NCBI GenBank assembly: GCA_030674185.1
Contig: JAPXFY010000018.1
Coordinates: 49,827,737 to 49,891,736, forward strand
Source: Monoplex corrugatus
Lineage: Eukaryota; Mollusca; Gastropoda; Littorinimorpha; Ranellidae
DNA: 64,000 nt
Direction: 5' to 3'
This document shows, one piece after another, positions 37,734 through 50,979 of the stretch. Numbering within the stretch: the first letter of the stretch is position 1; each line of letters begins with the position of its first letter. Position numbers and translations under genes: made by a program. The notes under the pieces are model-generated. The model did no database searches and was not told the origin of the DNA. It saw nothing but the letters and a program-made list of their open reading frames with translations.

Positions 37734-40071
37734 TTAAACAAGAGCTAACTCACTGAGCAACCATGTATCATGTGTGTTAGAGTGGAGCACATTTTTAGTT
37801 TTTTACCCATCTTATTCCTCAATGTGTGGGTAGGAGAAAGAGAGAAGGGTCACATACAGGTGGGGACAAGACACCACTTCCAAATGATTATTTTATGACC
37901 AAACTGTGACAGTTCATGGACAAGACACTGCTGTTGTCTCCAATGATTTGATTCAGGTAAAACTACACCCATAAACAGCTTTAAAATGCCTGATGATAAT
38001 TTCTTGCATACAACACTGAAATTCTTGATGATAATTTCTGGCATAGCTAACACTGCTGTAACCTTGGGTTACAGCAGGTTTCTTGTCCCTTTAAACACAT
38101 ACTACAAATTTTCTGAACAGAAATTGTTCATATCTGGCACAGAGCTATGAAGAGACAGAGAAATACCTCTTACAAACACTATCTGTACTGTTGTGAAGCC
38201 ATTCAATCTTCACATGTATGCTGACATTTCCAGAGTCTGAGCTCTCCTCATAAAAACGAAAACTTCAGCTTGGGCAACAGACAGCTTAATCCATAAACCT
38301 ATATGCTGCATTATGCCAGTGGTAAATTCTCTCATTGGATTGCCTTCCTTCGTGTCATTTCAATAGATTTTCAAACTATTTCACATTTCTGACTGCACAT
38401 GCCGCCTTTTCATTTCAAATGGCACCTTTCTTGTCCTTGTTGGACCAAACAACTGGTGTCATTGTTATTAGCTTAGGCTCTACAACAGATCACTTCTTGA
38501 TACACGAACAAACACATTCGATTACAACTTGAGATCATATGAAGAACAATAATTTGTTTAAAAAAATCACATCTCTTGTTATAACCTCCTATTTTTCTAT
38601 GTAAATTTGAAAAAAAAAAAAAAAAAGGGGGGAGGGGGGCATACGGCTAAAACTTGCCATCATTTGGATTGGTTTCACATTAAAAGAAATGCTCAATTTG
38701 ATCTCGTTTAGTGCTGGGAAAGGTGATAATATTTGCTTTCCCTCACTGCCTCTTGCAACAGCAAGTGCCTGAGTGAATTGAACAGGGTTCTTTCATTAAC
38801 TGAAAAAAGTAAACGCTTCTTTCACAGACTTTGCTTGACCATCTCAAAAAGATGCTTGGTTTGTGCAAGTTGTATGAAGAAATAATATCAGTACAGCAGC
38901 TCTATCAACAGCAAAAGCTGTTGCTGTTGATTTTCTAGGCCAGTGGTGGAGATAAAACATGCCCGACAATTTGCGGGATTCTTCGGAAATAATTCACATA
39001 ATTTCTGTGATCCTGGCTAACAGCACACTTGTTATCCTGTTTTCATGCCGGACGGACTCTACGACCTACATCTGGACAGAATTTTTTGAAGATCACTGAA
39101 AACAAATGCAGTCACATTTTTGGCTACTAGGTTCTTAAAAGCAAACGAGTTTACTAAAGATTTGATATGCATGCAATTTCAGTAAAAATCAGCTGTATGA
39201 CATATTACTGTCAGCATCATTAGTTCACACATCTGTGAATGCTGCAAACAACTGAATGAGTGAAACTATAAAATGTCAGACTTAAATGTTTGTCAAACTT
39301 TGCTGCAGCAGACACAAAAAACATGTCAAACAGAATTTCCAATCAATGGTATACATGACGAAGTAAAACAATGAAAAAAATTACATAACGGAAAGACTGA
39401 AAAAAAAATGAAAAAAAAATGTTTACATGCACACAAATTAAAAAGAAAAAATATGCATGCAATATATTTAAACAAAACCATACATTTAAACAAAATATAT
39501 CTAAACAAAACCATCCATACATTTACACAACACGATTTCAGTAATCTTCATGTAATAGATATCTCTCACATAGCTGCCTGCAAGTACTGTTTTTCTGAGA
39601 TTTTGTGGTGAATATTTTAAGCAAGACATGAAACTGTGAAGTGACAGTGCATTTTCTTGAACAATGTCGATGAGTACAAAGTGTAGCGTATCTTGCAACT
39701 GATAGAACGCAGAATACAAAGAATGACTTAAAAGCAAGTTTACATAACCCTACACATTGTGGGTTTTATGGTCCTTTACTGCAGAGATAAACACAAACAC
39801 AATCAAGATATGCACTTGGGAAGACTGAACAAAAGTTTGCACAATCAAACTTCTGGAACATTTTCCCTATTCCATAGCCTGGATCAGTCATGAAGCAACT
39901 TTCACAGAAGTAACTTGTTTACTCTCAACTCCTTGTTGAAATGCAGGTGTGACCCAAATCTATTAATTATTTATCCTTAACAAATCACATACATTAAAAC
40001 TGTTTTCGATTTCCTTTCTTTACTTTTTCTTTCTACATGTACCATGAGGTGTCACAATTCCATTCAGTTAA

Positions 40072-40110
40072 GTTCATATTGCTTATAGCCCAGCTGACTA
40101 CTTGACTAAG
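40072..40110. repeat. Short dispersed repeat, gcttatagcccagctg family
   Basis: Contains gttcatattgcttatagccc and cagctgactact. Second partial copy of the family, truncated after about 40 bp. Confidence 0.55.
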
Positions 40111-40429
40111 CGGTCTGTAGCTAAGATAGCAAGCCTGGCATAGAGTCATGCTGTTCATGGAGTGTGTCTGCCACTCAATCTATCCAGCGCCACCACATTC
40201 TTTCTTTGGTGCTGAAGACTGTGCATTTGGTCTTATATTCTTGAAGGGCTGGCTGGTTCACTGGCACCCTGGTCAGGTGGCCAAACCGCTTGATACATTG
40301 TTGTGTGATGCTTTGATTACTTCCATAGGTGTTCCCATTATTTTTATGTGTGTATGCATACTGTTTCTGCCTACATTGTGCAGGTAGCATGTTGCTGCAC
40401 AGTCTGCATACCATGTCTTTTGTTAGGCC

Positions 40430-40645
40430 TGCATTCTGGATGTAAGGATCTTTTACAGTGCATGTTCTGCATGCATATACACACCAAAGGACTTAGGTCA
40501 TTGACAGTTCTGCACATGGTGACTTGGAAGATCAGTAAAATTCTCCACCCTTTACTGACCAGGTGGGAGGTACCTTCGCAGGATCAAACCCCAGACCATC
40601 CACTTGGAAGTCTGATGTCTTATCCACTTGACTACCACAACCATC
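40430..40645 (-). mobile_element. tRNA-derived SINE, family 2, best copy
   Basis: Read on the minus strand: head gtggtagtcaagtggataag, then catcagacttccaag and gggtttgatcctgcgaagg. The body has acctcccacctggtcag, taaagggtggagaattttac and tgtgtgtatatgcatgcag, ending near gtaaaagatccttaca. The A and B box arrangement marks it as a tRNA-derived SINE. Other copies are at 2070-2260, 6275-6535, 22100-22270 and 22670-22800. Confidence 0.7.
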
Positions 40646-41108
40646 ACTGTGCGATGAAATGGTTCACAAGTGTTGTTCCAACCATCTCTTGGGTCTCCTC
40701 GTTTCTAAGTAAGTCTCCTTTGGTCTTCTCCAGCTACTCTATTGAGACACCTCATTAAACAGGTTGTTACCTTTACCTCAAATGTTTTATTTATGTCCCG
40801 GTCTGGCATTGAATCTGTTTCGGATCACCTCCCTTAAATCAAACCTAGCCATGTGGCCTTTTGTGACAACCATTAACCTGGACATAATATTATGAGTACC
40901 CTAAGATTTAGTTGTTCATAGAATAAGCAGATGAGAACTCCTCTAATTTAGGTGCCACAATTTATATTTTGAAGAAATAACTTTTTTAAATATATACACA
41001 CACGTATCTTTCTTATTGGATAACACACAGTAAGATTTGTTAAAGGCTCACCTTAAAACAATTGAAATCTACAAGCATTTTTCACAAATACTGACATAAC
41101 ACAATTAA

Positions 41109-41568
41109 TCCCTTGACTGCCGACGCTTTTTCACATCCTGTTTTCCATACACCTAAGAAAAATGTTGCATTACCATTACGTACACAAAAACTAGTGCGGC
41201 TTCCATATTTACATAAATCTATGCTTGAAATTACACAGAAGGCATTAGGCGAAATTACAGTGAAGGAGGCATAAGCGCAACAAGTTGTATTTTCTGATGA
41301 TTTGTTTCGTTATTTCTAGGTGAAAACCAGTTCTGACTCTTGGAAAAATGCAACCAGTTTGGTGAGAGTTGCAAATTCACCAAGTCATATAAGAAAGCCA
41401 ATCATTTCTATGAACTTTCTTTGAGACTGACAACATCCATCTGTGCTTCTCTCCCACTTACATTAGGCTGAAATATGTGACAAACTAGCTCTGTTAATTC
41501 TACGTTTATGTGCCTCATGGAAGGCTTTGAGAGCTCCATAATTTTAACACTCGTGACAGTCAAGGGGT
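41109..41568. mobile_element. 460-bp TTAA-flanked MITE-like element
   Basis: TTAA at 41105-41108 and 41569-41572. The ends are inverted: left tcccttgactgccgacg, right (reverse complement) accccttgactgtcacg. The interior is non-coding and unlike the 126-138-bp elements, but the ends are related. Confidence 0.55.
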
Positions 41569-42002
41569 TTAACGGACAAAACAAATCAAGACAGACAACG
41601 AACAATGGAAACCTCTTTTTCTGCAACTTTAATCCTTCTCTAAAACTCTTTAGAAAAATGTCTAAACATCTAATGGACATTCAGATTCTCTTATGACTGT
41701 ATTCTAAATGCAAACAAATGAAATCTTCATGCATTTCACCATACAAATCCAATGACTAGGTTTAACAAATTAAAATATAACCACAGCCCGCAAGTAGAGA
41801 AAAGCATTATTAAGACTGTTACATCATGAAACATCTAAATAGACCTTTTTCATCTAATTTATTATCAACCAGTATGTCCAATCTACATGTCACTGATTGA
41901 TCTCCATTAGTCCACAAGAGCTACTGAATTGTGTAACTGGATAAATGTCTACAGGGCACAAGCCTGGGCATAGTGATATGGAGAATCTTCAAGTGAATCT
42001 GC

Positions 42003-42058
42003 CGTTATTGTTATTTGTGTTTAAAGCCCGGCCAACTGCACAGAGCCATATCAGGAAT
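42003..42058 (-). repeat. ~550-bp family, 3'-end-only fragment
   Basis: Only gtttaaagcccggccaactg and agagccatatcagga are present, about 55 bp. Severe 5' truncation. Confidence 0.55.
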
Positions 42059-42930
42059 CCGCCGTAAGCTGAGTTCATATCTGCCCAGGCAGAACACAGC
42101 ACCCATTTCATTACCACGCAATGTTTAAAATTTTTTGATTCTACTCAATGGAAAAATTATGATTGCTACAGCATTGTCAAAATGAGTGAAATATGTTGTG
42201 CTTTGAACAAACAAGCACCAGAATAATTAGTATGTAGCTGTGTCATTCAAAGTTCAATCAAAGTAAAATGGGAATTACTTCCCAAATTCCTCCAGCAATT
42301 AACCAACAACTAAGGAACGAAAATTGCAAACACAAAACAGTGACAATCAACTGTCAATGCAAAATGTACGAAAAAAAAAGATGCTCAATTTGTAAGCATC
42401 AGTACATCCCTTTATATTCCACACACTTATGTACACCTTCAATAAAATGATAAAACACTTAAAGCAATTTTCCTTACATGCACATAGTAATTATAAGCAC
42501 ATGCACACCAAATGCATAACAGAACTGGACACAATTGGGTACTATGTGTGTAGGGGGAGGGGAGCATTTCTATTTTCAAGATCACTATACAGGGTAACAA
42601 GGATATGAGCGTCCACGTTCACAATTATCGATGAAACCAGCTGAAACTTGCAGATCTAATCAGACGTAATCTATCCTACTGCCCAACTGATGATGACAAG
42701 CGATGGCTGTGAAAAGAAGATGGGTGGGATACTGCATACAGTCACATATTATGGCAAAGCATGACGATGCCTCCAGTTTGCCAGTTCCCTTCTAATGTGA
42801 AGTTACGTGAAGTCCTGCTAGTGTCAATGAAAAGAGATGCTGCTGCCTTTTTCAATTTACTGATGCATCTTATAGTTTGTACATGTATTTACAATTCAAG
42901 GCTGTTTTCTATTTGTCTTAAATATGCATA

Positions 42931-43015
<85 letters not shown>
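42931..43015. repeat. CT then CA microsatellite
   Basis: (CT)11-like run followed by about 60 bp of (CA)n, intergenic. Confidence 0.95.
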
Positions 43016-43016
<1 letters not shown>

Positions 43017-44575
43017 CATAAAATGGCCACCATCTGGCCATCCACAAGCACTTAAATGATACAACTTGCTGTATCAGTAGTATACATGTATATAAATATC
43101 CCAGAGTCAAAAACAGAGGCTGTGGTCACAAACACACTGATATAACTATTACACACACTGACCTTTGTCCTTGTTAACATTAAACAAGCTTACGGCTGAG
43201 AGCAAACTTTGTGACAGATCAAAAGGCTTAACATGATATGGACAATGACAGGCATTAGAGGGTTAATATGACAGAAATAAAATACCCTACAATTGCACAA
43301 TCTATGCATAACATCATAGAGCACATCAAAAGACATATGAGATTAGAGGGAGAGGGAATGGGGAGGGAGGGGCACATCCAGGAACCAATGTATTGATTTT
43401 TAAGTCATATAGGCCAATGTTTTCACTTATTCTCAGAGTGGCCCATACAACATGAAGAAGAAGGCTCCATGGAACAGTATATGCCAACAAGTCAAGGGAG
43501 AGCGTATTAATTGTATATCATTTTTCAATGCTATTCCACACACACACAGAGTCAACAGGAGCCATCATAACAATCTTTCCTCCACACCTTTCTGATGATT
43601 GAAGAAAGAGTTTAAAATAAAATTCACATCAATGAAGTTTTAAAAGAGGATTTCATTTCAAATCCCCTTTTAACAAACATATTTACCATACCTTACAAGT
43701 GCATAAGCTCAGCTAATGCAAGACCCATACTAACTGAAAAATACTGGACTGGGTGATTGAAAAATTGGTGAGAAGACTACCACCACCAGGTGCTGCTGTC
43801 AAGCCCACCGCTACCCCAATACCTGATTCCAGCCCGAGTGAAGCTTGTACTGTCATAGTAAAAACAAGCCAAACAGTCAAATAATTATGACATCTAATCA
43901 AGACAACTAAGAAATCCTTGCTGGCAAATAATCTATCTGCATGGATCTTGATAATCATGAAATCTATCTTATACGTTAGTGACTCTCTGGTAAATCAAAC
44001 TTGGCAAAGATTCACTAGCAACAGCTGAGAAATTATTGTTGGCACATGTCCCTGAAACAAATACTGCTGCCCTCATCAATGCAAACATTCTTCAAACATA
44101 CAGAACACTGACACCATTAAGAACTTGTAATGCTGTGCATGTTCGACCATTAATTCACCATATTTTTTCTCAAATCACTGTCTAGCTATATTCATGTCCC
44201 ATTTCTAACATGTGCTATCCTAGCTAGCTCAATTCTTGGTCTTAGCCCAGAATTTCAATCAGTGATGTCCTTGCACCTGGTTTCGGTATAGCCAATCAAT
44301 GAGCAGTCAAACTGCTGGCTCATGGGGAGACAAAAGGGTCGATCAGTTGGGATCAGTCAGTGTCTTCAGTGTTGACGTGACAATCCGATAACCAGTCAAG
44401 AAGCAATATTAAGGATTGCTCTCAGAACAATATTGTTTTTTCTCAGAAAAATGTTCTAGCAAGAATAGGGTGTGGCTAGAGAATGAAAGAAAGCAAACTG
44501 AACATGGCTTGGCAAGTGGGAACCGCATTGATCAGCCATACCAAAACATAGCCCACAGATGTCACCCAACAAAAT

Positions 44576-44636
44576 TTACACACACACTCATATGCACACA
44601 CACACACAAACACACACACACACACACACACACACA
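44576..44636. repeat. CA microsatellite
   Basis: About 60 bp of (CA)n with short interruptions, intergenic. Confidence 0.92.
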
Positions 44637-45481
44637 TTCTACATGCATCAACCAGCTCCCTTTGACTATACATATGCATATATGTGCAGTTCCACAGTAT
44701 TGGAAACACTGGACTAAACACGAGGTGCCCCACTCTCAAACAGTTTTGCAACATTTTTGAGTGTAATCTGTCTTGTCTGTCTCAAAGTATCTGTTCATCA
44801 TAAGTTAAGTAAAGTTCTCTTGCAAGAAATGAATTTCTACCAGTTTTTGTGAATTTTTAAGCTGGCACTTGCAACAAATCGGTGGTAAAATTTCAGACAC
44901 GCTCACAGGTGGTGACTTTGCATACCTGAGATAGCACAATCCATGTGCTCCTCAAATAGTACAAATCATCCATCTGTGCTGAGCAACAGCTTGTCAAAGA
45001 AAAAAAATGTCTTTTGAAACTTCAAAACTTTGCAAACATGCATTTTCTTCAGGCCAGTATTACTGCCTACACTGCAAACTATGCCTGTGCACAGTTGTAT
45101 ACCATTCCATCTCTGTCTGTGAAAAACCTGATACCATTTCTGGCAAGTGAGGCTTTCTATACCATTCCATCTCTGTAAAGAAATCTGATGCATATCTTTG
45201 GCAAGTGTGGCTTTTTTCTCTGACTACTACTCTCATGTGAATATCATTTCCATCTTAGTGTAACAGTAACATGTACACCACACCAATTAAAATTAATGTA
45301 TTTCTAGCCGTATTTGCACACCACATGCTAAAATTCAAAAAACTAGTGCTGTGCAAGTTAATACCTTCATATGTCGATTGAAAACATCCATTCTGCAATT
45401 GAATTAATTACCTCTCAAAGATGTAAATGAACACATTGAGGCATTTTTTCCTCTATGATGTAAATCATTCCATTGATGCTT

Positions 45482-45900
45482 AAAAGTTAATTACCTCTCA
45501 ATGATGTCAAGATCTAGAAAACATTCCAGTTGACTGCAATTGAAAGTTAATTACCTCTCAATGATGCCAAGATCTAGAAAACATTCCAGTGACTGCAATT
45601 GAAAAGTTAATTACCTCTCAATGATGCCAAGATCTAGAAAACATTCAGTTGACTGCAATTGAAAAGTTAATTACCTCTCAATGATGCAAGATCTAGAAAA
45701 CATTCCAGTTGACTGCAATTGAAAAGTTAATTACCTCTCAATGATGCCAAGATCTAGAAACATTCCAGTTGACTGCAATTGAAAAGTTAATTACCTCTCA
45801 ATGATGCCAAGATCTAGAAAACATCCAGTTGACTGCAATTGAAAAGTTAATTACCTCTCAATGATGCAAGATCTAGAAAACATCCAGTTCACTGCATTTG
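45482..45900. repeat. 60-bp minisatellite, 7 copies
   Basis: The unit begins aaaagttaattacctctcaa, continues tgatgccaagatctagaaaa and ends cattccagttgactgcaatt, starting near 45482 and repeating every 60 bp (7 copies to 45900). Copies differ by single-base deletions. A more degenerate relative starts near 45399. Confidence 0.92.
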
Positions 45901-46079
45901 GTTAGAACTTACTGCAATACCCCATTGCTCTCTCTCTCTGTCTGTTTTCTACACAGAAATCCAAATGTGAATTATGAATTATATGACTACTGTGTATTTT
46001 ATAAGTGTTAGAGTATACTAACAAAAAACAAAACAAACAAACAAAACCCAGAATACTGATATTACTCTCCTTGGTGACC

Positions 46080-46450
46080 AAAATATAAACATATTGGTGA
46101 TTTCAATATAAACCTACTGGTGACATCAAAGAAAACTTACTGGTGACTTCAATACAAACCTGGTGACTTCAATATAAACCTATTGGTGAATTCAATATAA
46201 ACCTATTGCTGACTCCAATATAAACCTACTGGCAACTTCAGCATAAACCTACTGGCAACTTCAATATAAACCTACTGGTGATTTCAACATAAACCTACTG
46301 GTGACTTCAATACAACCTACTGGTAACTTCAATATAAACCTATTAGTGACTTTGATAAAAACCTATTGGTGATTTCAATATAAACCTACTGGTGACTTCA
46401 ATATAAACCTATTGGTGACTTCAATGTAACCTATTGGCAACTTCAATATA
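46080..46450 (+). repeat. 23-bp minisatellite derived from a LINE endonuclease motif
   Basis: About 16 copies of ctggtgacttcaatataaac-cta. One reading frame of the unit gives GDFNINL, the endonuclease motif of LINEs. The sequence downstream continues as that LINE's endonuclease and RT. Confidence 0.75.
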
Positions 46451-46948
46451 AACATACTGGAACCACAAGTTTCCTGGTGTTCAATCCTAAATCTCTTTAA
46501 ATTTTCGCAACTTCTAAACAGTACCAGTTACAACCTACTTCAGAAACACTTTTTGGTCATATCTACACAAATAAAGCAGAAATGCATATACCTGAACTGG
46601 CTACCAGAAACCATAATGTTGTTAGTTGCAAAACATCTCACACTACCAAAAATGCCATCGACACGACACACACATCTTATCCTAATCCTTCAAAAATTTT
46701 GATTGAAACAAACTTCCAACTTATCACAAGCGTAGCTTCACTCTTGTCTGTAACTGCACAAAACTTAATGAAGTCTGAGGAATATGGTACCAAATATTCT
46801 AACACGTCATCATCAGGAATGCCCCAAAACAGCATCAACAACTGAAAGCCCCAAATTACCATCCTGACCGACCAAGAGTATAATGAAAACTATGTCTCAC
46901 AGAGACACATTAAAAGCCAATAAAATGTACACACAATACAAAAGCTGA

Positions 46949-47010
46949 AGTTCATACTGTTTATAGCCCAGCTAACCCCTACAGCCATATCAGGACAAAC
47001 ACCAGGTTAA
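46949..47010. repeat. Short dispersed repeat, gcttatagcccagctg family, inside a LINE relic
   Basis: Contains gttcatactgtttatagccc and agccatatcaggac. It sits between the endonuclease and RT pieces of the LINE relic at 46080-48400. Confidence 0.5.
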
Positions 47011-48680
47011 AAACAACTCCCAAATTTAATTAACGAGACATCAGTAAAAACCCAAGCACACGACTGTTTTTTCGAGTCTAAATGCATCTGAAAAATATTT
47101 TCCATATGTACGATCATATGAGATGTAATCTATTGACCTCTTGTAGAAATGTTAAAATTGTATCTGGAGGAATGTCTCTGAAGAGGTTCTTTTAAGGAGT
47201 CTGCAGCATAGTGCTCATTCAGCACTGCTTTCGAAACTCTTTGTTATCAGCCGTCAACAAAACAAATTTATCAATTCTTTTCTCAGACTTTAAGAAAGCA
47301 TTTGACCTTAATGACCATAAAACTCTTCTTTCAAAACCTAATGGCTATCTGAGTTACCCCCATATCATTCCTTTTTTTCCAGTCATATGTTACGGAAAGG
47401 GTACACCATGTATGTGTATGCTCTTGGTAATCTCTCTGTTACGAAGGGAAGATATAACTTGGTAAACCATAAGATTCAATTACGTCAAATCTTATTTTGT
47501 ATCTACATCAATGACTTACCCTTACAAATAACATAAAACTCTATTGACTGTCATATGCATGCTGATGACACTACTTTTAAAACATCCAGAAAACATAGTT
47601 CTGAAATCCAAGTAAAAGCATAACTATGTAAAAACACGGCATGATGCAAATCATATGCAGATTAATCCTACAAAAACAAAATTAAAGGGGACAATAACTT
47701 CCCAAAACCACTAATTATCAAAACTTTATAAAGATCAATTTGGGATTGTGTAAATGTAGAACAAGTTTCTGAAAACCTACATACTTGGTATGTAGACTGA
47801 TGAAAAACTTACATGGAAAGTCCACCTTGATCATCTTAGTTAAACCTGAAGAATTTATTTCTTCTCAGTAGGCCCTCACATTGATCAACACTGAACTTAC
47901 AAAAAAACTTCTCAGTAGGCCTCATATTGATCAACACTGAACTTACAAAAAAGTGTTTTTTTTGACTATATTAAATCACACAGGACTATGCATCAACAGC
48001 ATGGGGCGGTTGCAGTGAAGCTCTTTTAAAAAACAAAAATCGCTGCACAATAGAGCAGGAAAACTAATAAATGACAACTCTATAACCACAGACCAAAAAA
48101 TAAAAATTGGAAATATTATCAGTCAAAAATAAAATTATGTACAACAAAAGCACACAAAGGTGTCAAACTGCACACAGACTTGCCCTCAAATACTTAACAG
48201 AGCTATTAACCCCATAACAAATATACTACACAAAATCAAGAAACAATCTTTATCTTCTAAGATAAAGACTAGATATATATATAACACCATCTCCTTTACT
48301 AGTATATGCCCCTGGAATACACTGCCCACTAACATCAAATCATGCATATCACTGAACAGCTTTAAATGAAAGCTTCAACACAAATATCTTCTTGAAGTAA
48401 CACAAACAATTATTCCAGCTGAAACTTCTAACTGAAACTCACACTCACATTGTGCTAGTAAAACTTTCAGTCAATCTCAGTCTTTTTATCCCACAGGTTT
48501 TCAATAAAAAAAAACTTTTTGTTTTAAAAAAACTTTCAAAATCCTGAAGGCCAACATTTTAAAAACTACCGCACGACATGCTGCAATTGTACAATCAAAA
48601 CATGCACAAAAATGAAATACCGAGAAAAGACTTGTTTTCAGTTTTTGATACTTGCATTTAAGAATATCATGACCTACCTC

Positions 48681-48850
48681 ATTTGAATCAGGCCTATATC
48701 TCCAATCTCTCTCCTCAATAATCATAAACTAGGCTTAGATTAGGCTTGTATCTCCAATCTCTCTCCTCAATAATCATAAAGTAGGCTTGAATTAAGCCTG
48801 TATCTCCTCTCTCTCTCTCTCTTCTCAGTAATCATAAAGTAGGCCCCCCA
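48681..48850. repeat. ~52-bp tandem repeat, 3 copies
   Basis: The unit contains tatctccaatctctctcctc and aataatcataaa, then taggctt. The third copy has an expanded CT tract. Confidence 0.8.
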
Positions 48851-48899
48851 TATTATTGACCCATACAAATAACCATGTCTGTGGTTCTCCCACCCCCCT

Positions 48900-49950
48900 T
48901 CCAAAGCCCTGATACAGCCCTATGCGGTCACCTGGGCTATAAACAATACATAACTGATCCACCCCCCTCCCTACCTTACGGCAACCAGCTGACAATCATA
49001 TTGCTTCTCATCTTTGATCACAGTCTCCTCCGCCTCCAAATGTTCATCTTTTGGCCAACCCAAATCCAGCATCACCTGTTTTATCCTCTTTTCACACAAA
49101 AGTCACTATACTCAATGCAGTTTGTAGACAGTTGCATTTTCTATGTTACTATCTACAGCTAGATCTCAACTCCTTTCCATGACACCAGTTTATGCCCCAT
49201 GTGTAAATGACATTGACAAGAACCCTGATTTCAACAAAAAATATTTGTTGTGAAATTTTTGAAAATTTATTATCATTTTTTTAACTCAAAGGGAACAGTT
49301 CGCTGCTGCTATGTTTTAATAGTCACCAAAGGATTTTTTTTTACTAAATTTTACTTTCCCAAAAATGAAAACTCAAATTACATTTTTTCTAAAAACCTGG
49401 GTCATTTTCTTAAGACTGTTAAGGACTTAGAGCATGTCATTTTTCAAAAACTTTAATAAAACTTTCACTACCAGTGAGAACCCTGATCCCAATTCTGCGG
49501 TATTATCTTTCTACATTAACATACTAAATCTCTCTCTCTTCTCTGCTGATCAAATGCTGTAATATTTCTCCATTTATGGTTTACTCATTTCTTATCTTGT
49601 TAACACTTTATGACAATGGTAATAAGAAAGCTGCCATGCTCTCTCTCCCCCTTCCCACTTATCGAATTTGACAGTATTTGTCAGTTTATGATTCGCTTAT
49701 TGTCTACCCTCTTCTTTATGTTCACAATTTACGAGAGTGGTACTAGTAAATCTTTCATGCTCTCTCCCCCTCTCTTTCACTTTACATCCTACATAAAAGT
49801 TTTCCAATAGTATTTGTGCACTTATAGTTTACTTATTGGTTTATCGTGTTCATACTTTACGATACAGCAGAACCTTCCAATTATGTCTTTGCAAAAAACA
49901 GTCAAATTCAGGTTTTGACAGAGAGGGGCCTTAACTGGGAGTGTCTCTCT
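48900..49950. other. Intergenic sequence, nothing recognised except a small repeat fragment
   Basis: Position ~48900-48950 resembles the 3' end of the ~550-bp family (cctgatacagccctatgcgg). A loosely repeated pair of segments near 49590-49700 (gtttactcatttcttatc against gattcgcttattgtctac) is too diverged to call. Confidence 0.4.
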
Positions 49951-49954
49951 CACA

Positions 49955-50079
49955 CACACCACACCACACCACACCACACCACCAACCACAACACAACACA
50001 ACACAACACAACACAACACAACACAACACAACACAACACAACACAACACAACACAACACAACACAACACAACACAACAC

Positions 50080-50138
<59 letters not shown>
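49955..50138. repeat. ACACC, then ACAAC, then CA composite microsatellite
   Basis: Three adjacent tandem repeats with periods 5, 5 and 2, about 185 bp in all. The ACAAC block is nearly perfect. Confidence 0.96.
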
Positions 50139-50143
<5 letters not shown>

Positions 50144-50479
50144 CTCCCTGCCAGTTGGTTAGCAGATCTGACATGCGTATCATGCCAACATACAAAAACA
50201 TACTACAAAGTGTGGTCATTTATATTGTCTATGCAACTTCCTGCTAAGTACCAATCATGTTTGTATGTGTTTATCAGTAAAAGATTTTATGCCATTATGA
50301 CCTAATAAGCAGTCATAAGCCACTCATGTGGTTATGTAATCTTCATTCACCATTCTCCATGACAAGTGTTTCTTGTTCTCATGTCTTTATTTTGAACTTT
50401 TTACTTTGAAAATGTCTTCTACCCCCATCCCTTTTGGGGTTTTTTTAACTGCTTCCTCTACTGCATTTGTTTCCTCTGA

Positions 50480-50960
50480 TTCAATGTCTGTAATTTATGG
50501 TTCTTATCATTGCTATTTTCACTGTTATCATTATGATTGGGGGAAAAAATCCACCAGTCTGCAATTCATGTTTTTTTTCTTTTATCACTACCATTTTCAA
50601 TGTCATTATTTTGACTGGGAAAAAGTATATTACATACATATATCTTATTGCTACCACTGCTATTATTATTATAATTCTTGTTGTTGTTATGGGTCAACAT
50701 ACATTTGCTTTACAAGATCAGCCTTTGTCTCTCATTATTTTGACCAAGTGACATATACATTAGTATTTCATAAAAATTCACTTCTTTGACACTGTATGTA
50801 TAATGGTACATCTGTTTTCATTGTAATATTAGTTATCATATCCCCCCCACCCCCACCCCCCCATTCTCCCCCGTTTGTTTCTGATGCTTTCTTTCTTTTT
50901 TTAAAAAATATGTTTTGCTTTTGGTAATTATGTGCAGAGTAGCAAAGATTAGCCACTATC
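50480..50960. repeat. Dispersed repeat rich in TTA/TTG, copy 3
   Basis: Contains gttgttatgggtcaacatac, atttgctttacaagatc and ttttcattgtaatattag. Same family as the copies at 28640 and 29150. Confidence 0.6.
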
Positions 50961-50979
50961 CTTGAATAGTAAACTGTTT

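Larger units (their letters stand above)
36300..41100. other. AT-rich intergenic sequence, no gene recognised
   Basis: Only short open frames without splice-consistent conservation. It holds one MITE (37596-37733), one SINE (40430-40645) and one short repeat (40072-40110). It could be part of a long 3' UTR, but nothing shows this. Confidence 0.5.
41700..45400. other. AT-rich intergenic sequence, no gene recognised
   Basis: Contains a small ~550-bp-family fragment (42003-42058) and two microsatellites. No coding or RNA feature seen. Confidence 0.5.
46080..48400 (+). pseudogene. Decayed LINE with endonuclease and RT remnants
   Basis: From 5' to 3' the plus strand shows: a GDFNINL-type endonuclease motif expanded into a 23-bp minisatellite (46080-46450); the end of the endonuclease domain (HIYTNKAEMHIPELATRNHN and VVSCKTS, ~46560-46640); RT core pieces (LSILFSDFKKAFDLNDHKTL at ~47255-47320, a HADDTTFKTS segment near 47560); and the C-terminal ICPWNTLPTNIKSCISLNSF at ~48300-48365. 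Many frameshifts and stops. A ~60-bp dispersed repeat fragment lies inside at 46949-47010, and a 46-bp tandem duplication at 47868-47960. Confidence 0.65.
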
